Below are positions 59,653-64,000 of a stretch of DNA of 64,000 nucleotides, piece after piece. The notes under the pieces are model-generated. The model was not told the DNA's origin and did not search any database. It was given only the letters and a program-made list of their open reading frames with translations. Numbering within the stretch: position 1 is the stretch's first letter; each line of letters starts with the position of its first letter. The position numbers and the translations under genes were made by a program. Source of the stretch: Polytrichum commune (lineage: Eukaryota > Streptophyta > Polytrichopsida > Polytrichales > Polytrichaceae); NCBI GenBank assembly GCA_950295325.1, contig OX485803.1, forward strand, positions 47,633,554 through 47,697,553, given 5' to 3'.

Positions 59653-60479
59653 GGCGCCGAGCCATTAACGCGTTAGCATGCAACCTCTTATGGCGCATTG
59701 ACGTGGTTGGAGCTTAGAAGAAGTCCAAAATTTCCATTAATTAGTTTTTTCCCCTAATATAAATTTTCACTTATTCATTTGACTGGGTTCATAATTTCCG
59801 ATTTTTTCGGTTTTTTATTTGGGAATTATTTTTGCACGAACCAGCTATGGTGCTACAGTACCAAGCATCTAAAACCTTAACTTACATATTAATTACTAAG
59901 GCAATTTTCTCTCAAATTTGCCACCAATTCTCTATCAAGCATGAGTTGGGACCTCCCATGTCGCCTACAATTTTTGTCCAACATGATCAAATTATTTCCA
60001 ACATGTGATCAACTTGTGCCCCAAGCTCACTTATAAACGGAATCACCGCCCCTTCATGTGGTTGTCGAGTTGTCCTTCTGGACAATGAAGTCTTTCTAGA
60101 TCGAGCATATGCAGAGCAAGATTGCATTCTCTATTGGATTATAGGAGTCCGAGGTCCATGATTCAATAAAAATAATATAAACAACAATCTATGGATCGAT
60201 GGATTGACAAGGAAATGCTTCAAGCAATGCATGTACCGTTCTTTATCACTTGACAATCATTTGCTCTAGATAAGATCAACGGCCATGTACGATGGAACGA
60301 TATCCAGTTGACACCCTATCATAGTCTTGAAGCATGTACTTCACTACGTACAAAATTCTCTCTTCCAAAAAGATCAATGTTCATATGTGTGGGGCAAAGT
60401 ATATCTTTAGTTGTTTTCAACAAATCATCATATTTGTTGCGAATAAGAAATGCAAAGCTCAACATGGAACTATAGTCAC

Positions 60480-60920
60480 TTGTAGAAACATTGAGGTCAA
60501 ATACGACATCTATGAAAACCCCGAGGTCAAATATGAAAACGTGGTGACAACTAATGTGACTACACCAAAAATTGAAGCATTCCCAAATGTTGACAAGCAA
60601 CAAACGCTTACACCAAAATACTACAAAATAGTACCAAACACCAAAACCTAACCTCTAGAAACAAACATAGGTTGCCCTTACTGATGAGAAATTTCAGAGT
60701 TCACAATTCTCGCTGGGATTTTGTCCCATCCGAAAAACTTTTAAAATCTATGAAATTGCCAAGGTCAAATATGAAAATGTGGTGACAACTAACGTGACTA
60801 CACCAAAACTTGATGCATTGCAAATGCTAAAATCCATTGCCCTAAAACATTCCAAAATAGAACAAAAAACCGAAAACCTCGCCTCCGTAGACAAGCAGAG
60901 AGTGCAACTTGTGAAAGGGA
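60480..60920 (+). repeat. 238-bp diverged tandem duplication
   Basis: AGGTCAAATATGAAAA(C/T)GTGGTGACAACTAA(T/C)GTGACTACACC occurs at 60524 and 60762. A shorter 35-bp repeat (GAGGTCAAATA) lies inside the first unit. Confidence 0.85.
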
Positions 60921-62384
60921 CGCCCCGCACAGGTCCATCGTGCTGATCGAATAGGTCGATGAGTGTGCCACAATTGAATAATGCCATTATGCAAGTTGGT
61001 TAGGATCACTAATTTGCCCGATTACTCTCCATACTAACACATTTGATTCAAATTTGGATAGAAACTACACACTTCTTCATCCAAGTAATCAAACCCATAA
61101 TTCTTCTATTGGTCCTACTACACACTTTTGGGGGGCCCTATGTCTATGACCCTTTTTTTTCTACTAATTAGTGAAATGAAAGAATTTATCCACCACCTTA
61201 TTTTATATATAATCATGTAGGGGACATATTTCCAATGCTATGGTATATCTAAAAAAATTATAAAATTTACCTTAAACGAATTAAATTGACCCTATTTTTT
61301 TATCTCACATGGTTTTCTAAAATTCTGAGAGTCAACATCTAACGGTGAGTATGGTTCATACCCTCAGGGATAGTGTATGCTCTAATGAAAGATCCTAAAT
61401 AATATATCCTTCAAATATTAATTGGGCTTTAATTACTTTTAATTGTATTCAATTATGCTTAATTGATTGAAGTGTGTATGAATACCTATAGAAATTTACG
61501 TGTGAAAGGAGAAGGCATTAATTGTTTCTAGGAACTGAATTGTCTAAAATTAGCACATTAGTAGAAGTTCGGTTTTAAATTGATGAAAGGACCTTTCAAA
61601 TAGTAGGTCACAAAACTATCGCCTCGTTGCTACAATAATGAGGACAATTTCATATCTTTAACTTCCAAATTAATTACATAGTTTCTTGACAATTTCATGT
61701 TAAAAAATAAAATAAAATCCCACTGAATTTCTTATGCATTAAGTGGAATTGAGCATATTGAATTTTGAACTTTCAAGTTGAGGTGCACTCAACCTAGATT
61801 TTGTGGAGACAACACCCTTCAAGAATGCAAAGACAACTTCTTTTTAAGTCGGGCGGGGCGGATAGTAATTTCCCGGTGTGGTTCAAAAAACCCTGATTTT
61901 AGCCGCATCTTGCTCCACTGACTCTTAGAGGTTCAATATGGGTTTAAGTTTACTAACTTATTCATGAAATGGTTTTCACAAGCATTGGCCAGCAGTCTGT
62001 ATATTTGACATATTTCAGTTGACGTTCAACTTCAAATCCAAAGTGTCAAGTGACGTTTTCAAGAACAAAAATGAATGTCAATTGACATCTACATTATCTT
62101 CTAAAATGTCACCTCAATTTTGGGTTACACAATATTTTAGGAAAAAACTAATATTTTGAATAATCAAAATACAATGTTGATTTGCAACAACAAAAAAACT
62201 ATCAATCGAGTGTAAGTATCTTTCCGTCTCACATGTTTTCCAAATGTTGAAGATGGGCATGTATTCATGAATTCAGTGTCACTCAGTAAAATGTTCACCC
62301 CTAACTAATTTTTAGATTTGGCAAAATAATGCATGTTTTGGGAATTAGTACCACACACACTACATGGGATATTTAATGTAGTTG
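60921..62384. other. AT-rich interior sequence, no gene recognised
   Basis: No coding sequence is supported. One GTCAATTGAC palindrome, also found in the terminal repeats, lies near 62068. Confidence 0.4.
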
Positions 62385-63440
62385 GGCATTGACCAAACAA
62401 AGTATCTACCACAAGTGTAGAGGGTAAAATTGATGAGAGTGGAATATGTCCCAACATCTTAGATATTGGGACAAATCAAGTGACGAACTTCGGGGCCTTG
62501 TGAACACTAATAAAGCCCAATATCACACCCAAGTGCACATCTACTGCTCTTCCCCCTCTGATATAATCATACGGCTCCTCTTTCTTCAAATCCTATGGGA
62601 TCCCTTGAACTTCAATTCTAGCATTGTATTGAAGCATTATGATTTCCACATCGTACATTGAACTCAATTGAAAGGAATCATGCAATATGCAAGCCTACCA
62701 CCTCAAATCATCATGTCAAGTTGAGATGTCTAATCAACCTAACTGACTAAAGATTGAACTGGGTGGGAACTAACCAAACCATAATATCTAGCACAAATGT
62801 AGATGTCATCACTGGTGAGAGTGGAATATCTACCATTATCCTAGATATTGGGGATAGACTTAGGGGATGAACTTCGAGGCAGCATGAACATTGATAGCAT
62901 TCCACTCACAAACTCAACAATGCTATTGATTCCAATCTAATGTCAACTCAAGCATTGCATTGAATCAATGAGAATTTCACATTGTATATTACATTGATCT
63001 CTGCCCTATGCAAGACCTCAAAATTCAAATTAGTCTTAGCTGAGATGGCTACTTTCCCAAATTTTTAATCAAACAAAACACTCTAGATCTCCTCCCATTT
63101 TAAAACTTAAATTCAAGTGACTTAGGAATTGACCATACAAAAGTATTTATCAGATATGTAGGCAATGTCACAATATGAGAGTGGATTATCTACCACTGGC
63201 TTAGAGTACGAACTTTTGGGACTTGTGAACGTTGATGGCGTTCAAATCACAAACCCAACAACAATATTGCTTCCAATGTAGCTTTTAATTCAAGTATTGT
63301 GTATTGTACATTGTACATCAAACTCAATTTGAAAGGGATCTTTGCACTATGAAAAATCTACCTCAAATCATCACAGTGTCAAGCTGAGACGCCTCATATT
63401 AAACCCAATATTTAACCAGCCAAAGCACCACCCTTTGAGA
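62385..63440 (+). repeat. Three diverged tandem units of ~360-380 bp
   Basis: The landmark GAGAGTGGA(A/T)TAT occurs at 62435, 62817 and 63177 (offsets 382 and 360). Each unit continues with a CTTAGA block, GAACTT(C/T), and GTGAAC or ATGAACATTGAT. Units one and three also share ACCTCAAATCATCA. Confidence 0.8.
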
Positions 63441-63572
63441 TCTCCTGGGGCAAATTGTTCATTCACATGCCTGCACAAAACAACCGTGGAAATACATCCA
63501 CAAGAGACCAAGAACAATGCTCTTGTCGGCCTTGTACTTAGCCTCCACCACCTCTCTAATCACCGTCTCAAT

Positions 63573-63897
63573 TGTAGAGCCTTCCTGGTTACAAAGGAAA
63601 GTACAAGAACAAGGTTGCACTTAAGTATGTGAGTGAGTGTAGGAAGTTCTCCTACTGTTATGGGTTATGTTTTCGGATACTTGAGTTGCAGTTTATTATA
63701 ATAAAGTTGCCTAGTATTACGTGTCATTTCAATTTCTAGCATGTCAATTAACGGTTTTTTTTTCTCCTTCACAAGTCACAGTACGTACGTGTCAACTTCT
63801 AACTTGTGCGTGTCAATTGACGTGCATTTTTTTATAAAAAAAAATTGTGCATGTTTTTGCGTGTCAAAATTGAAAAACTTGCAAAAACTTTGTCAAA
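63573..63897 (-). repeat. Right terminal inverted repeat of the 9.7-kb unit
   Basis: It ends GCAAAAACTTTGTCAAA on the + strand and contains GTCAATTGAC and a variant GTCAATTAAC, as in the left arm. It is followed by a (TA)n run at 63902-63920. Confidence 0.88.
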
Positions 63898-64000
63898 CAT
63901 ACTATATATATATATATATAGTCGCCATAAATGTCAAAGAAACTGCATGAGTCAGGAAGCACATACACAACTTATGGGGCATTCCCACCTGACATTAGTT

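Larger units (their letters stand above)
54177..63897. mobile_element. 9.7-kb unit bounded by long terminal inverted repeats
   Basis: Arms of ~308 bp (54177-54484) and ~325 bp (63573-63897) are inverted copies at roughly 80-85% identity, both starting TTTGACAAAGTTTTTGCAA at the outer edge. Long terminal inverted repeats of this size are typical of Mutator-like elements, but no MURA-type transposase is readable and no 9-bp target duplication is found, so class is open. The interior has a hAT/DUF4371-like relic, GC-rich and tandem repeats, and no host gene I can support. Confidence 0.75.

Overview
The window is nuclear DNA of a land plant. It has spliced genes with GT-AG introns, two genes that are plastid or plant-type by family (plastid isopropylmalate isomerase, MOT1-type molybdate transporter), low gene density and many plant transposon classes. 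The species cannot be read from the sequence. The degenerate Ty3-like element at 19-22 kb resembles elements I associate with seed-free plants (moss, liverwort, lycophyte, fern), so I lean that way, but this is inference.

I can support five host genes. (1) 3-isopropylmalate dehydratase large subunit, + strand, 12 exons, 895-5934. (2) A MIC10-like cristae protein, - strand, 7150-7449. (3) A long RMA/RNF5-like RING E3 ligase, + strand, 3 exons, 11345-15542. (4) A MUTYH/MutY adenine DNA glycosylase, - strand, 8 exons, 32998-37569. (5) A MOT1-like molybdate transporter, - strand, 3 exons, 50226-53234. They are functionally unrelated housekeeping genes (leucine/glucosinolate-type chain biosynthesis, mitochondrial architecture, ubiquitylation, base-excision repair, molybdate transport). 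They form no operon or visible cluster.

The rest is repeats and mobile DNA. 17.3-22.1 kb: an AT-rich stretch beginning at a polypurine tract/LTR-like boundary, then a broken Ty3-like gag-protease-RT. 22.6-23.2 kb: minisatellites. 27.67-28.98 kb: a non-autonomous CACTA element with exact ends and an ATC target duplication, carrying a 24-bp minisatellite and a tRNA-like (SINE-like) segment. 30.65-31.77 and 39.37-39.76 kb: two PIF/Harbinger-like elements with 3-bp target duplications. 39.94-48.74 kb: a full chromovirus insertion on the - strand with GCTAG target duplications, internally broken by at least two further insertions. 54.18-63.90 kb: a 9.7-kb unit bounded by ~310-325-bp inverted repeats, containing a hAT/DUF4371-like relic and several internal tandem repeats.

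Genes and repeats are interleaved. Intron 10 of the isomerase gene holds a near-perfect hairpin, and its last exon sits between two ~235-bp inverted arms. The start of that gene lies in a 251-bp tandem duplication. The RING gene's 3' end was duplicated into a tandem array. A 5S-rRNA-like segment sits in a MOT1 intron. A dispersed ~300-360-bp repeat recurs five times, three of them in introns. I found no CRISPR array, rRNA operon, intact tRNA gene or clearly new multi-gene system.
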